From positions 55,110,244 through 55,174,243 of the forward strand of contig OY754327.1 in NCBI GenBank assembly GCA_963573305.1: a stretch of DNA of 64,000 nt, written 5' to 3'. Numbering within the stretch: the first letter of the stretch is position 1; every line of letters starts with the position of its first letter. The translations under genes were made by a program, and so were the position numbers. Positions 34,416 to 45,680 of the stretch are shown one piece after another. The DNA comes from Pyrrhosoma nymphula (taxonomy: Eukaryota > Arthropoda > Insecta > Odonata > Coenagrionidae). Below the pieces are notes generated by a model. That model did no database searches and had not been told where the DNA came from. It saw only the letters and a program-made list of their open reading frames with translations.

Positions 34416-34781
34416 ATGCCACCCACAGTACATAAAGTTCTGCTGCATGGTACAGATGTGATTGAGTCAGCTTTTCTTCCAGTTGGAGAGCTTTCGGAGG
34501 AGGCTCAGGAATCGCGGAATAAAGATATAAGAAACTATCGCGAGCATCACGCAAGAAATATTTCAAGATTCCACACGAATGAGGACGTTTTCCGGAGACT
34601 GATCCTGACCTCTGATCCATTCGTCAGTACATTAGGTGCTGAATTAAATAAATACCGTGGCCTAAAAGAACTGCCTAAAGAGGTCCGTGAGCTCTTGCAA
34701 GAATATCCTGACTCAGCGAGTGAATACGAGGAAGAGGAGTGGAATTCAGGAGAATCTGATTTGGAATTATATAAATTGTAA
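34416..34781 (+). pseudogene. transposon-type ORF C-terminal fragment, class uncertain
   Basis: The translation (121 codons from ATG 34416, stop TAA 34779-34781) opens with MPPTVHKVLLHGTDVIESA. It continues with LPVGELSEEAQESRNKD, a basic/aromatic helix (YREHHARNISR) and LILTSDPF, and ends in a very acidic tail (EYEEEEW). This combination of PxTVHKxLxHG, a SEEAQExRNKD segment and a SDP motif near an acidic C-terminus is one I recognise from uncharacterised, multi-copy transposon proteins in arthropod genomes. I cannot name the superfamily. An in-frame stop lies 21 bases upstream of the ATG, so the rest of the protein is missing or frameshifted. The AT-rich 3' flank shows no clear terminal repeat. 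Confidence 0.5.
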
Positions 34782-34784
34782 AGT

Positions 34785-35655
34785 TAATAAGATACTAAGT
34801 ATGTTTTTATTAAAATAAATTAGTTAATTTGCACTTTATACCGTTTTAATATTTATTTAATAATTACTTAGTTTTTAGTTTCAGCGGCACTACCGCTGCT
34901 AGCTGATAATCGCAATCACTTTAGGTTAGAATCAATTCCCCTAACTGCCTTACATTCACCCATTTTTTAAAAATTATTTACTAATTTAAAGGTCTAGAAG
35001 TCATATTTTGCAAAAACTTTATATATATTTTCATATTTAATAATAACAGGCGTTTTCTATGCAGTCTCCTCATTATCGCTTTAATTTAGCATTAAAAGTA
35101 TCAATATCTTCTAAAATAATTATTTTTTGAAAATAATAATAGTAGAAATGAACTAAGCGCGTCTTAAAGCATATAAATGACAACTTTCAAATTAATCCGA
35201 CAAAAATATGATTATTGTTCCTTTTTTTTCGCGACCCGGACCACTGTGCGGCCTAGCTTAGCAGTGCTGCAGAGGAGGCTTCTCTAAAAAGATTTTCTTC
35301 TTTTATGAAGCAAGATCAGTGACAAAGTTCAGGGATATTTACAGGTTTAAGTGCAAATGCTATAGGTACATACTCATTAAATACGCTGCTGTATGAAGTA
35401 GAAAGTTTCCAAAAACATACCTCCTCGGATAACAATCAATCAGCCATATATCACACCAGTCTGCATGATATCAGATGACTGAAAACTAGTAAGTGATAAT
35501 AGCTAACTTTGATTTGCTGATTTCAGAACTGTTCTTAGTATTCTTGTATCATGTACTGTTTTTTTTCAGAATGGACCCATTTTAACTTCTAAGATTTATT
35601 GATAAGTGCATTATATGTGCCAGTGGGTAATTATTATGCGAGGGATATTTCTCAA
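34785..35655. other. no identifiable feature
   Basis: AT-rich, no terminal repeat or gene seen. Confidence 0.4.
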
Positions 35656-35657
35656 TA

Positions 35658-35707
35658 CAAGCTAATGAGCCTTAGGTTGGCCCAAGCTAATGAGTCTTAG
35701 GCTGGTA
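35658..35707. repeat. tandem duplication, 25 bp x 2
   Basis: The unit starting CAAGCTAATGAGCCTTAGG at 35658 repeats at 35683 with a few substitutions (GAGTCTTAGGCTGG). Confidence 0.65.
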
Positions 35708-37239
35708 CAACTGCTGTTATTGTTGTATGACCTTGGAAGTATAATTAATTCTTTATTCATTTTTGTTACAAAAATTGTCATTGAGTGAAGTAATGTTAAT
35801 ATAACTGAGCTTTCAGTAGTTAAAATCTAGAAACCATAGAAATTTTGTGTAAAAACATGACGTGGTAGAAAAAAATGGAAGTCACTTTTAGAATCAGCAT
35901 AAAAAGTTGATTCAAAAACACCAATTTTTAATAAATCGTCAGACAATAAGTTTCAAAATGCAGCTGGTGTTATTCAGACGGTTTTCAGATAAGGTATTGG
36001 GTGCGATGAAATGAAACAGATACAATCCCGTGCTGAGGGACGTCTTATTTTAAAAAAGCTTTCCCATAATAACGCTGAAGGAGACAAAAAAACTAAATTT
36101 ATATCCACATGGTGATCAATTCTACCACCACTGCTACCTCCAAGTTTGTTTTCAGGGTAAGTGGGGGTAAGGAGGGAGAAAAGTTGGGGGATGAATCGAT
36201 GATAAAAGTAGTGAGTGCCTCCTCAATAAGAAATGGATAGCTCATAGAGGTATGAAAAATCCTAGGACAGCTTCTGATTCCAAAACTGGTGTCCTTCTGT
36301 GTTGCAGAGGTAACAGTGCGGATTTATTTGCAGAAAAACATCATCGTCATAACCATCATTTAGCGTTCTATTGATTGAGCGGTATTTTTTCTGCTGGGCC
36401 TAGCTTAATTTTTTTCCCTTAACGGTCATCTCTCTAAACATTTCAGACAACCCACCCTTATCACAACCCCCCCTACCCTTATATCTCCCTTTATTGTCTA
36501 AAAGAACTATCCCCCAATGCTGTATAAAAAAACTATCCCCTTTTATTGCCTGAAAGTATTATTCTCTTCCTTAATTTCACGCGGACTGCGCATGGCTGCT
36601 ACAAAAATCATTTTCGTAGCAAAAAGCATAAAATTAGGCAATTAAAGATACCATTTAGGCTAATGCCTCTTTCATAATCCCTAATTTCTTACTTAAGGTT
36701 TAAACTTGATGTAAACCTGGACTGGATGAAAGACTGGAGTCTGCCATATCACTGCGCACGCTAGCTATTGTTGCCGCTCTATTGAGACAGGGAGTGCTTC
36801 GACTCTTCCATTAGCTCGAAACAGGAGTCGAATACGCCCAACTATCTTGAATCGATCCGCAATCGTCAAGTTCATACGAAAGAGCTGTGCTAAAACGTCA
36901 GCCGTTACTGCAGTTGACAGTCACGTGCTGACTTCCCACCTTCACAATTTCGCGACTAAAAGCGTTGAGGAAGGAAGAAACAAAAGCTCTTAGGAAAGTA
37001 CAAACCTTAGGTTTCTCATTAAAAAATTTCACCCATCGCTTTTATTTTTTAACGGCGACATGGGACACGAAAGGGGTGTTTTAGACGCCAATAATTTGTC
37101 GCGGCCATTCTCGAATTTTAGAGGGGAAAGAGGCTAAAAAAATTAATAAATAAAACCTCTGTGGGGCCTTAAGAAAGCGGTACATTTTCTCCTCCCCCTC
37201 TCCCCCAACCCCCCCACTCCAACCATGCTCACCGGGGCC
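35708..37239. other. no identifiable feature
   Basis: AT-rich, becoming more CpG-containing after 36720. No gene recognised. Confidence 0.4.
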
Positions 37240-37680
37240 TAATAAAGCCGCATCGGATTACGAATTCATGGAGCGACGCGCGATCTAAAAACGGGAGGGC
37301 GCGAGGGAGCGCGCGGAAAAATGGGAGAAAGCGAAAAAAGATATCTGCGAGGAGGAATCTTTTCGCGAAAAACTAAGCGATGCATGAATAATGCAAAAAT
37401 CCTTGAACGACGGGGCAACTCTGGGGAAGCACTTCCACCTCATCTCCTTCACCATGAAACCTCCCCCTATCCTCTTCCTCCGAACCTCCAACACTCCCTT
37501 GATTTCCGTGCAAACTCTCTGCCGGTGTCTACTACGCCGACCATCCTCCTCTTGCCACCTTTAGCGCGGCATTATCCGTATATAGCGCCTCGAGTCTCAA
37601 AAGCCTTAGCGGACAAACACACCAACGTTCGCGCCATCTTTCAAGACATTCATTAACAACAAGAAGTAAGAGGAGGAGGA
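37240..37680. promoter_or_regulatory. CpG-containing patch, possible promoter or first exon
   Basis: GCGACGCGCGATC (37273-37285) and GGGCGCGAGGGAGCGCGCGG (37297-37316) mark a GC-rich patch in AT-rich surroundings. A 111-codon plus-strand frame (37321-37656) and an opposed frame overlap in it. I recognise no protein motif. Function is an inference from composition alone. Confidence 0.2.
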
Positions 37681-38119
37681 AAGATGAGGGAAAAGTAGGA
37701 GACGGTTTCTCCTGTCCCCCTCTCGGGATCAGTTAATTAATCTCTCCCGGAGTTTTGCTGGCGCCTTCCCAGAAACTCACCCACCCTCACACACAACCGC
37801 CTTCACTCGAGGAGCGATAAAAGTTGCGCGACATGCCATGCCGAGAGAGATTCCGGAGTTCGGAAAAGGAACGGTACTCGAGCGATATGGAGTATGGGAA
37901 AATATTCGGGGGCGGAAAATAAGAGAGAAAATGACGCCGAACAAAGTTTCCTCACTCTTTCTTGGCTACCGTCAGGACCACTGATAAAAGAAGACGAGAT
38001 GTTGTCTTGTAGCGCTCGAAAATGTAGCCAGATTTTTTTTATTAATTTCATAAAATGAAATATAAAATTATATCCGGTTAACGCGTGCATAGGTGAACCA
38101 TCATGCTACCGCGAAAGTT
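37681..38119. other. no identifiable feature
   Basis: Nothing recognisable. Confidence 0.35.
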
Positions 38120-38370
38120 CAGCCAATACCTTAGGTGAATCAGGTTGGTTTCGATCAACGTTCTTCACATCTCTAGGGCCGTAGTTTGAATCCCGGCAGG
38201 GGCAAAGGTTAGTTTTACGGAAACACGATTCCTACTTTTGTTCTATATCGAGAGCATTTTAAGTGCAATGCTCAGACAATCGGACGGGGCATAAAACACC
38301 GGAACCCTTGGTGCCATTCGTGAAGACAAGGCCAGTTCTGACGCCAGGTGACTATTTCTCAACCTTACTT
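38120..38370 (+). mobile_element. SINE A copy, diverged
   Basis: Box B-like TAGTTTGAATCCCGG (38182-38196), then AATGCTCAGACAATCGGACG and GGGGCATAAAA. CTTGGTGCCATTCGTGAAGA and TCTGACGCCAGGTGAC follow in the order of the SINE body. Confidence 0.65.
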
Positions 38371-38715
38371 ACTAAATCCATCTAAATAATCCTACGTGTA
38401 GAAACGTACGCACATATTCTTTATGCCACAAATGACTTCAGCCATCAGTCGACTCCCCCTTAAAACTGCTTCAGTTACAGCGGATTGACGGAACAATAAA
38501 TCAATTCAATAATGCATATTAGGATTTTTAAACGGTTTAAGCATTCTCCTTTGCTATCTTCATTCCATTTATTACCTTTTTCGATCTATGAGAAGGCAAA
38601 AATTCTGTTCCAAGGTTGAACTATGGCGTTCGCATCGTGAGGCCACTCTAAGAAAGTGACGGCGGGAGGCATTCCGAACTGACGTGCGGATTTAATGAAA
38701 ACTGTTGGGCGCCAT

Positions 38716-38879
38716 TAGGGCCGGCTTAAGACAAAATTTAACCCGGGCGAGAGAGTATTTCGCCCTCCCCCCCGCTCATGAAACCTATTCAACAGTTAAA
38801 ACTAGTAAAAAAAATACTTTTTCACAATCACGGCGCCCCGGACAGTCACCCGTGTCGCCCGGGACTTAAGCCGGGCCTG
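38716..38879. mobile_element. hAT-type MITE with 8-bp target-site duplication
   Basis: The left end reads TAGGGCCGGCTTAAG (38716-38730). The reverse complement of the right end reads CAGGCCCGGCTTAAG (38879-38865); the inverted repeats then continue into CCCGGGCGA-type sequence. The element is 164 bp and has no coding capacity. It is flanked by GGCGCCAT at 38708-38715 and again at 38880-38887. Ends of the (T/C)AGGGCCGGCTTAAG type with an 8-bp duplication are the signature of the hAT superfamily. Both ends and the duplication are intact, so the insertion looks fairly recent relative to the other elements here. Confidence 0.9.
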
Positions 38880-38887
38880 GGCGCCAT

Positions 38888-39564
38888 CATCACGGATCCT
38901 TCCAACCTATCCCTTTCGCCCATCAACCCTCGCCGACAAACGACCCGGCTCGAGCGACAGATATCGTCTCGGATCCGCATCCCCAGCTAGGCGATCCTTG
39001 AAGGGGGCCTACCAATTATAATGCAATCCCAGCTCAATCTTTTCTTTCCTCAGCAATTTGTAGTCGTATTTGTATTGTAGTCTTGATACGCTACTATTTC
39101 TCCCATTTTTTTAGAAACAGCAATTCAGTTGTCACTAATATGGAATCAAATCAACATTTGTACTTGGTATTACATTGGTGGTCTCATGCCTGTCCCACTT
39201 TCGCTACAGAGAGTCCATTCGTACTACCACAAGCTATTCTGAATCTATAGTTCGGAATTTCTACGTTTCTAGCGAGGACAGCTCGCCAGTGTGCTATACC
39301 TATAGGTGTTAGACATTGAAGTATTACGGGTATCGGTACATTAAAACATCAAAAATTATAGAGAGGTCGGAAACATTGATAGGGGGGATGGATAATGGCT
39401 GAATAACTTCGGAGGACATATTCACTGCACCAAGGGTACCCATGGGTATCACGGTGCAACAAAATTTCAGTTAATACTAAGGAAGGTGCCCGAATTTTCG
39501 AGTATGTCTACTAGGTTCGTTCATATTTTCACATTCACGACGCAGAAACCTATTATAGAACGCA
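38888..39564. other. no identifiable feature
   Basis: Nothing recognisable apart from the MITE flank. Confidence 0.4.
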
Positions 39565-39870
39565 ATAGATCAGAGGTGCCGAGTTGGGTAGTGGGTGGAG
39601 CACCAATTTCCTTTTCCAAGAGCCCGAGGATCCAATACTGGCAGTGATGGAATTTTTCAGTGAATTCTGGAGACCTACTTCGGAGCTCTGTGGGGAAAAC
39701 TTCGAATGCAGTACTCCTTCTGCCAGATGGAACGTTAAAATTTTGACTCCTAGACGCCTTTCGTTAATAGCATGCCAATGCCGACACCGGGTTTCCCTTC
39801 ACCCTTCCTCCATTCTCAAAATAATTCTTCCCTTACCAGCCGAATCCTCATTTCCTTTAGAGAGCAAGTG
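39565..39870 (+). mobile_element. SINE A copy
   Basis: GAGTTGGGTAGTGGGTGGAGC (in part) matches the head and a degenerate box B sits near 39626. The body is clear: GTACTCCTTCTGCCAGATGG (from 39711), AACGTTAAAATTTTGACTCC, CGCCTTTCGTTAATAGC, AATGCCGACACCGGGTTTCC and CTTCACCCTTCC. Confidence 0.8.
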
Positions 39871-41357
39871 ACCTTATGTTGGTCTTCTCTACACAAACAC
39901 CAACTTTTTTTTGTATTCACCAAGGCAAATTACCCTCCCGGACCTAACCAACACATCAGGGAAGGCATTTTAAAGTTGTAAAATCGTTCCATACAAATTT
40001 TCCGACAGCAGAAATCTAATAAATAAAATGGATTCTCGAATAGTTAATGCGTTGAATTATCGAGGTCAAAATGCTCAAATTAAAATGTATCAATATCGAA
40101 ACTCGAGGGAGAGATTGTACACAAAGATGTTCCTATTCAAGCATTTTCACGATGGTGGTATCACTAGCAAAGGTGTTATGTATTCAATCCGTATATACAC
40201 TCTTAGGCTTAATGCAACAACTTAGTGGAATTTAAGTAAAATATAAACTACTGATGATTTTAACGATGAAAACTATCTAAAATTGGCTATACCTTAGGCA
40301 CTGTCACTACGTCAAGTGCCCCCAAGAATTCCTACTGAGAGTGAACTATGTAAAAATGTTTCCACGTTCCCTGCATTAAGTTGTGTCAAGTAACCTATGA
40401 GAAAAATTTACCCCTTCGGCTTTACTAAGCATGGTTCATAAATCACTATAGCTAAAAACCGTAAATCAAGGAATCAAGGAAAAGGCTGACAGGAAAGGAT
40501 TTAGTTGCTCGTAGGCAATAAATTACTTCAGACGCTACGGAAAAGCCGCGCCTAGAAGAATGTTATTTTTAAGCCCAAGAGTACTGAGACTAAATTGTGA
40601 CCACATCATTTTTAAAAACGCTTCACTCCGCACAGAAAAGTTAACGGCCTTGAGTGAAAAAATTCATAGAAAAATACTAAAATAGTATGAAGCGATTGAA
40701 ATCTAGTTGAAAACTTTTTTCTGACAGAAAGTGATAGAGAGCAAGGGAAAAACAAATTACTGGAAAATTAGAATAGTTTGGGGATCATTTGAAAACTTTC
40801 ACCACTAATGAGGCATACAACAGATGAGATGACGCAAATGTATATGCAACTTAGTCTTGAAAACCTTGAATCAAGAATTACTGAGACGCAGGCCAGCATT
40901 TTCAAACCAAGTGATTCAATGCATTTAATTTGCAGTGAAATTCTGATATTTTTTTGATTGAATAAATTAAAATAATTTAAAGCAGCATTCAGTAAATTCA
41001 GGGCAGAATTATAAAACCTGACTTTTAGAAAGTTTTAAGGGAGAATTTATTTTAAATCATAAAATACTTAACACTTAAAAATCGAAACGATGACGTAGTT
41101 GTCGCAGAGAAACCACCACATCCAATTTTGGGATTGTTAGGAAGTGATTCGTACAACACATTTACTGATGATTACATTATGCAACCTAATCCTAGCCGTT
41201 TTACTGTCATTATAATAGGCCAACTTTTCAGTTCTCAAAAAAATTAGTCCTCGCGACCAAGCACAATTTACGGATGAATTATTTGATGAGGTTTTCATTT
41301 TCTTGCTTCCTTAACTGTAACTCAAAGACTATGACCACAAACGTGTTTTATAACTTA
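39871..41357. other. no identifiable feature
   Basis: AT-rich, with no recognised gene or repeat. Confidence 0.4.
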
Positions 41358-41559
41358 CTAGCTGTGCCCTGCATGCGTTGCAATGCCTCTTTTTCTTTCG
41401 AAGTAGGCACACATATACATAGCAGACACATTTGCACGATCAAAATTAATGATAGAAAATTATATTATGTGTATAAAAATATAGTTGAAAAAATGTATTC
41501 GAGTGCTTTCGGATGTACAATATGTTTGGTCCAACCGCCCTCTGCAAAAACATAAATAT

Positions 41560-42440
41560 TTCGGCTGTCCCACTCATTAGCATGCAACATATAATTGACC
41601 GTGTGAAAAGCATGTATTTTCCAGATTTAATCCAAACACTTGAAGCGATTTACCTTGTGCCTTGTCGATTGTCATTGAGAATGTAAAGCGAACGGGGAAC
41701 TGTAGTCGTTTGAAATCAAATGGCATGTCGGTGGGATTGATGGGAATATTTCGCACAAGTACCTCTTCGCTTTTTTACTTGCCATTCAGAATTAAATAAA
41801 TAAAATAAGCACATCTTCGCTTTTTGACTTGCCATTCAGAATTGTCGCTTAGATGACGTTTGGCATCAGTTGTTTGTCAGTAAGCCTGGTTGCGTTGCAC
41901 AATCGTGGTGCATTAATGTCGCGCAAAAGAATTATTGGTGCACCGAGATTGAGTGACAATTTGTGCGGTGATACACCAGAAAGATCCAACGAATTTAAAA
42001 TCTCAATTGGATAATTAAAAATTTCGTCCGCATTCATGACGCTGTCAATCGATTTGTAGGTAACAGACTCGCCCTAAATCTGTTCGTGGATGGCGTAGTT
42101 GATTGCAGTGACGTCGGTGTTTTTTGCTGCCAAAATAGCACGTTCGCAAAGCCATTGGTGATTTTTGTAATTAGTGACAATTCGTGGAAAAAACTTTCTG
42201 AATCATTTGTTCAATCGATGGAACAATGACACAAAAGTTCAATGGAATTGAAATATATTTTGTGTCGGCATCAACTCGTAATTTTCTATTAACCAATGTC
42301 CATTAGCTGTTTTGAAAATATGGTTGACACATTGGGCTGCAGATTTACGTGCATATTGGTCGTTAACGTGAGTTTCTGCACATGTCTCCAAAGATGCGAC
42401 GCTTTGAGGCAAGCGTTGAGTTCATCAGCTGGTGTTGAAT
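41560..42440 (-). pseudogene. Helitron Pif1-like helicase, C-terminal half, broken
   Basis: Pif1-family helicase domain of a Helitron RepHel protein, which unwinds DNA during rolling-circle transposition. In order on the minus strand: SHLWRHVQKLTLTTNMHV, WLCERAILAAKNTDVTAINY, FNYPIEILNSLDLSG.SPHKL, LNLGAPIILLRDINAPRLCN and PTDMPFDFKRLQFPVRF. TIDKAQGKSLQVFGLNLENT and HGQLYVAC (helicase motif VI region) follow. In-frame stops occur after AIHEQI, after LMPNVI and after YVAC. About 50 bases around CTTGCCATTCAGAATT are tandemly duplicated (41760-41791 and 41812-41841), and frameshifts split the middle. The N-terminal Walker motifs are missing. Confidence 0.85.
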
Positions 42441-42610
42441 TTGGTATTACTGGTCTGCCCCACGCGTGAGCATGAAATATAAATTAATTGACCACGCGAA
42501 AAGCATGGATTTTCCAAATGTAATCCACACACTTGAAGCGATTGACCTTGAGCCTTGTTGATGGTCATTGAGAAGGCAAGGCGAACTTTATTCGTTTGGC
42601 TACAACTATC
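42435..42610 (-). pseudogene. second Helitron helicase C-terminal fragment
   Basis: The minus strand reads VRLAFSMTINKAQGQSLQVC, then LENPCFSRGQL and SCSRVGQT, equivalent to the last helicase motifs already encoded once at 41560-41720. It therefore duplicates the C-terminus within one element. It is joined on its upstream side to AGTGACTAATTTGATAGTTG, the same junction seen at 58912-58931, so this module came from the 58520-type element. Confidence 0.8.
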
Positions 42611-43106
42611 AAATTAGTCACTGAACCTGGCTAAACTTTTAATGCTGCAGAAGTGAATAACCATTCATGAAATCGCTCTTAAATGGATATTCACGCCTGG
42701 TTGCCAAGGAAATTTTGTATTCTTGAAATGGAAGAAAAATTGATGAATTTCGAGATCAAAACGCAATACTTGGACAAAAACGAAGCGTATAAGAAAATGG
42801 AATGAAATAATTAAATACTGCATTCTTTTATTCGTTCTATGATACAAATTTCCATCCAATATCTTGAGTGCAAGTAATTTAAAAAAGCAGTTAAAGAAAA
42901 ACCTGCACCGAAATCAATACTTTTCTTATGGGAGTAAATATTAACAATATTGGGGTAAAAACAACCCCAAAAATTGCCATATTTATAATTCAGAAACCTT
43001 TATGGGCACGCGCGCAACAACTCACCAAAGTTTCATCGCAATGGGATGTATGGTAATGGCGTGCATAAAACACGAACAAAACAAACATTATTTTTTATAT
43101 ATAAGA

Positions 43107-43244
43107 TTTTAAAAACTGCATTCAAATTTCAAACTGCATTGTTTCCACTGGCTCTCCCGTGAAATTTGACCCGATTATGATCAGTTGGATGGCTACCAAC
43201 TAATAATTGACTCATGTCCCTAATTAAGTCTCTGAATGGTTTTT
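43107..43244. other. Helitron 5' flank, nothing identified
   Basis: Short AT-rich flank. Confidence 0.3.
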
Positions 43245-43312
43245 ATAACGAATATATAACGAATATGATAACAAACGATAACGAATATGATAAAGAACAA
43301 TAACGAATCAAA
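43240..43312 (+). repeat. ATAACGAATATG tandem repeat
   Basis: The unit ATAACGAATAT(G/A) occurs about five times with small spacers. Confidence 0.6.
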
Positions 43313-45479
43313 CATCCATTTGACAGATTTTTGCTTTTCGCAGGATGTATTATTGCGCAATAGATGTCACAAAGACCTCATGGCCATTTTCCCTATAACA
43401 TAATAAATCATACCATTTGTCTTGGGCTCCACAGGTTGCGAAATAACTTTACTTGGCTAACTGATCTAGACACTACTGAAGTGTGCAACGGAAATAAACC
43501 ATCACCCTATTGACGAACAGATACATATTTCGAAGGACATCCATTTCAAATGAGTAATCCATTTGCGTTCCCAAATATTTATACGTTTAGAGGAATCAAA
43601 CCCTTCAATAATCACAATTAACAACCACTTAAAAGCTATGACAACCGGAAAATACTTATGTATCTTAAATTATTGAAAAAAAAAGTTAGGAAAAACCTCT
43701 CCGAGGATTCGTTGTGTGCATGCTCTCAAAAAGATAATATTTCTACTTCTTCCTCTTATCTTATTTATAGAACTAATTATTCTTTGATTAAATAAAAATC
43801 CCGAAAGAACCTTTAGTTACCCTTTTTTGTTAATTTATGTGAAGTGCGTTTAGTTTACAAATCATCTGAACAGAAAACACAATGGACGCTAAACAATAGC
43901 TCAATTACCAACCAGTTTTACTTAGCCTATCAATGTCCTTTATCAATGTCACCATCATCAACGTATAAGGTAACGTAGAACATAGTCAGCCAAAAATAGT
44001 TTCAGAAGGGGTGTTATCAATTTTTTAATTTCATACAAGGCCACAATACTCCATAGAGCCAAACCGTACAAGTTGGAGAAAATAACCTAGGCTGGCGTGA
44101 GCGAAGTCGAAAAAATCGAAGCTCTATCACGGATTTCTGGGCAATCGAAAATATTTTAGCATTCCATTGGGTGGTTGTGGACAAAATATTATTTCAAGAT
44201 AAGAGCTCGTCATATATCAGAGGAGTATTGCTGAGGAGTGGGCGGGCGCAACGTCGAAAATGCTAAAATGGGAAATATACGACAGGGTCTAAAAGTTAAA
44301 GAGGGAATCGAAAGCTAGATAAATGATGAATTTTGAAACCTGTGCTAGCCTTCACTCCACTGCAGCATCCCTGCTTCCTCCTTGACTGGAACCATTCCTT
44401 CCTTCAACCATCGCGCTCTCCTTTCTCCACCATGACCCCTTCACAGGAGCACAAGGCGTTTCCTTTTTCATTAAGAATCTGAGCTGTGAGCTCACTCCTC
44501 TGAATCCTCTCCCTCTTCCCTCCCAACCCGCACACCAGACATCCTAGGGCCATTGGGGAGAGAGAATGGTCGGGGCCGAGAGAAGGAAGGGACACAGGGA
44601 AGAGAAAAAGCGATTGGCTTGATGTAGACGCAGGAGCAGCTCCTTTCGAACGAAATTGAAAACGTCAGATACCCACTTACACTAAACCCATTATCGAAAG
44701 CTGCGGAAGAGGCGGCAGAGAGAGGATGTTAGGATGAATAAGGAAGGGATACATTATGTCAGGGCACGGTTAAGGTAGTTTCAGTGAGACACCACTACTC
44801 ATAAAATTCAATGAATCAGGCCTCATTATAAATTAAAGGATCTTATGCTTCTAATGGCACCAGCTAATCATCGCATTGTTTTTAAAAAATATTTTCCACA
44901 AAAAAACAGAAGAAGAGAAGTAGTTTTCCATTGGATTCAGTACATTCATTTGACCTTTTTACAATGACAAATATCTTATCTTTCTGCTGATACTCACCTA
45001 AATATCACCTTTTTTCGACATATTTTCCAAAATAAGAAGACGTTTCCATTGGCTTTGATATGGCCGTGTGATCCAGAGAGACATATTCATGAAGTTGACG
45101 AAGTTCAGACGCACACAGTCCGTCAGAAATGTAACCGTGCGTACTTCGTATGCTTTCTCAATTATATTTTAGGCGAAACAAAGAAGTCAGGTTAAAGCCT
45201 AAAAGATGTATATTAATTAAATAAAGGAGAGGGCCAAACAAAAAACTAAATCTTTGCGCCATTAATATTACAATATTTAATTCATGCATCGTACTACTGC
45301 TTGCATTATTAAAATAAGATTCGAGTATGGCCTCTATTATATCTAGAGAAAAATCTCGCAAACTTATGGCGATAAAGAGGGGCAAGAGAGAAGATGTAAA
45401 CGGGGACTGGCAAACAGAGTAATGTCCACACTCCTCTAGTTATGTTGGCCGTGTGGATATTGTGGTGTAGGAGTCATCA
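43313..45479. other. no identifiable feature
   Basis: Over 2 kb of AT-rich DNA. Short open frames carry no recognised motif. Confidence 0.4.
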
Positions 45480-45680
45480 GAGGAGTTGACTGACAACTGA
45501 GATCGTTGGGGGTGAGAAAGGTTGTAAAAGTAAGATAATTTACAAATAGAAGGAAAGGTGGAGAAAAACCTGGCGTTGGGATAAGCTTATTCCGAACAAA
45601 GGGCGCCAAAACGTCTTCAGTCTAGGGCGCTTGCCATTTAATCTAGTGAACTACATGCTTTGCAACAAACTACAATACTT
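45480..45680 (-). mobile_element. SINE A body fragment
   Basis: The plus strand has GAAAGGTGGAGAAAAACCTG, GCGTTGGGATAAGC and AAAGGGCGCCAAAACG, the reverse complement of the SINE body. The head is not recognisable. Confidence 0.6.

Larger units (their letters stand above)
41358..43106 (-). mobile_element. Helitron, chimeric, both termini present
   Basis: Read on the minus strand, the element opens with TCTTATATATAAAA at 43106 preceded by A. It ends ...TGCAGGGCACAGCTAG at 41358 followed by T, the A|TC...CTAG|T layout expected for a Helitron inserted between A and T. The 3' end is preceded by a short GC-rich hairpin-forming sequence (GCATTGCAACGCATGC). It is about 1.75 kb and carries two separate remnants of the Helitron helicase C-terminus (42435-42610 and 41560-42440). 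No Rep endonuclease domain is visible, so it is non-autonomous. Its 5' half shares sequence modules with the element at 58520-59287. Confidence 0.85.
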
